From assembly GCF_030413635.1 (NCBI RefSeq), contig NZ_CP129235.1, positions 3,162,001 through 3,226,000 on the forward strand: DNA of 64,000 bases. The letters run 5' to 3'. The position numbers and the translations under genes are program-made. The stretch is from Planococcus shenhongbingii. Lineage in GTDB: Bacteria; Bacillota; Bacilli; Bacillales_A; Planococcaceae. Under the pieces are notes generated by a model that saw nothing but the letters and a program-made list of their open reading frames with translations, was not told the origin of the DNA and did no database searches. Shown here piece by piece: positions 63,073 through 64,000 of the stretch (position 1 is the stretch's first letter; the number at the start of each line of letters is the position of its first letter).

Positions 63073-63608
63073 GGCGCTCCCTCCTCGAATGCTTCTCGGC
63101 TTTGCCAGACCAGCGTATAGCAATGTCCGTGGAGTGCCATCTGCCGCTGAAAAGGCTGCCCACTTCCTTTGGCCAATAAATACCGGATCGGTCCGCCGTG
63201 GGCAACAATATAAAATTCATTGCCTTCTGGAAGAGACTGCACTGCGTCGTCCACCCTCTGCATGACTGTCATCAAACTTTCTCCGCCAGGAGGTGCCAGT
63301 TCGGCCGGATTATCAATCCAGTCCCTATAGTTCTGGGCGTCTTTCAATTCTTCATACGTTTTCATTTCCCAGTCCCCAAAATGGCATTCCCGAAAGTTTG
63401 GATCAGCGTGATAAATAGCGTTTGGAAAAAGGATTGCTGCCGTCTGGCGGCAACGTGCCAAATCGCTTCCCCAGACCTGCTGCACCGCCGTATTCTTTTT
63501 GCCGTCAAAAGGCACAATCGCTTCATCGGTCCAGCCGACGTATTGCTTCAAGCCATTTCCTTTTGTCGGTGCATGGCGAATCAGATGAACAATAAAAGCA
63601 CTGTCCAT
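63024..63608 (-). CDS. cobC: Histidine-phosphatase family protein, CobC-like
   Basis: 194 residues. LIRHAPTKGNG carries the RH of the phosphoglycerate-mutase fold, ECHFGDWE the Glu region and IVAHGGPIRYL the second His. In a cobalamin operon this is the phosphatase that dephosphorylates adenosylcobalamin-5'-phosphate or alpha-ribazole phosphate. It overlaps cobS by 28 bases. Confidence 0.8.
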   Translation of the reverse strand: MDSAFIVHLIRHAPTKGNGLKQYVGWTDEAIVPFDGKKNTAVQQVWGSDLARCRQTAAILFPNAIYHADPNFRECHFGDWEMKTYEELKDAQNYRDWIDNPAELAPPGGESLMTVMQRVDDAVQSLPEGNEFYIVAHGGPIRYLLAKGSGQPFQRQMALHGHCYTLVWQSREAFEEGAPCISCSVEPLTANANM

Positions 63609-64000
63609 AGCAGCAATTCAGCCCCTTCTATATAAGCTCCGAACAAATCTCCCGTCACGCCGCCAAACTGGCGCAGGCACCACTTCCGGTATAGCCAGAG
63701 ACTCAACAGGAAAGCGGCGGCAAAAAGTGCCGCATTTACTGCACCTGCATAATAAACAAGAAACCCTGCTGCAATCAGCAGATAAAGGCAAGCCGCTAAA
63801 ATCAGCCATTTGACATTGGCACGCTGGCGAAAAAAAGCGCCCAGTCCCGTTTTCTTTGCGGTCTTGGTAGTGCCGAATAGCATCAGCAAACCGATTCTTG
63901 AAAAAAAAGGAACCACAATAAGCAAAACCAGCGGAATTTTGTAGACTAGTTCTGACATAACAATGATTTTGCCAAGGACCGCGAACAATAAAACCATCGC
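63581..64000 (-). CDS. cobS: Adenosylcobinamide-GDP ribazoletransferase, CobS (5' end cut)
   Basis: The frame is open to the right edge, so the N-terminal part is outside the window; about 139 residues are visible. Four membrane helices and the family ending GGVTGDLFGAYIEGAEL identify CobS, which joins the nucleotide loop to adenosylcobinamide-GDP at the membrane. Confidence 0.85.
   Translation of the reverse strand, partial: AMVLLFAVLGKIIVMSELVYKIPLVLLIVVPFFSRIGLLMLFGTTKTAKKTGLGAFFRQRANVKWLILAACLYLLIAAGFLVYYAGAVNAALFAAAFLLSLWLYRKWCLRQFGGVTGDLFGAYIEGAELLLWTVLLLFI

Noticed and set aside
60927-64000. B12 riboswitch for the cobalamin operon
   Set aside because: The leader of this operon would be to the right of the window; no such fold was seen inside it.

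Overview
The window reads as a chromosomal segment of a low-to-mid GC Gram-positive of the family Planococcaceae, most likely Planococcus or Planomicrobium. The evidence is protein similarity to Bacillus families together with strong AGGAGG-type ribosome sites, TTG/GTG starts and GC-rich intergenic repeats. Nearly everything is on the minus strand. No rRNA, tRNA, CRISPR array, prophage or insertion sequence was seen. The species call is an inference; no database was searched.

Region by region: 1-9.1 kb is a mixed block: a RocB-type peptidase cut by the left edge, an aminotransferase, an EamA transporter, a YIP1-like protein paired with an HlyD-like adaptor, an S66 carboxypeptidase, a 34-residue membrane peptide under a promoter with an overlapping dyad, and an IDEAL-domain protein. 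At 9.5-13.8 kb a plus-strand operon encodes a SWIM-finger protein and a SNF2 helicase. From 13.9 to 49.2 kb the order follows the Bacillus subtilis ssbB-fabZ-mbl-murAA-atp-upp-glyA-ywlGFEC-prmC-prfA-tdk-rpmE-rho-glpX-murAB-tal-fbaA-spo0F-ywjG-pyrG-rpoE block. Sporulation genes that sit there in Bacillus (spoIID, spoIIQ, spoIIID, spoIIR) are missing. An EAL-domain signalling gene and mnaA are present between glyA and atp.

49.2-60.7 kb is a branched-chain and fatty-acid oxidation locus (icmF, tetR/fadR, two acyl-CoA dehydrogenases, 3-hydroxybutyryl-CoA dehydrogenase, thiolase, fadF). It carries a FadR-like operator over the fadF promoter and a perfect cre before the thiolase. 60.9-64 kb is a tightly overlapped cobalamin-salvage operon (cobS, cobC, cobU, pduO, cblT-like, cblS-like) that could supply adenosylcobalamin to the B12-dependent mutase IcmF about 8 kb away.

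Regulatory signals visible in the sequence include a CTP-sensing pyrG attenuator, an L31-type leader before rpmE, a DnaA-box cluster before sua5/ywlC, a Rex-like site before the atp promoter, and many intrinsic terminators.

The least explained material is intergenic. A 90-bp element occurs four times with a central hairpin whose stems covary. A 108-bp tandem repeat has a hairpin with two compensated base pairs. Arrays with 20-21 bp periodicity lie on both sides of fadF. There are perfect palindromes of 36 bp and 20 bp, and GC-rich repeats sit even inside the ATP synthase operon. No complete new multi-gene system was identified.
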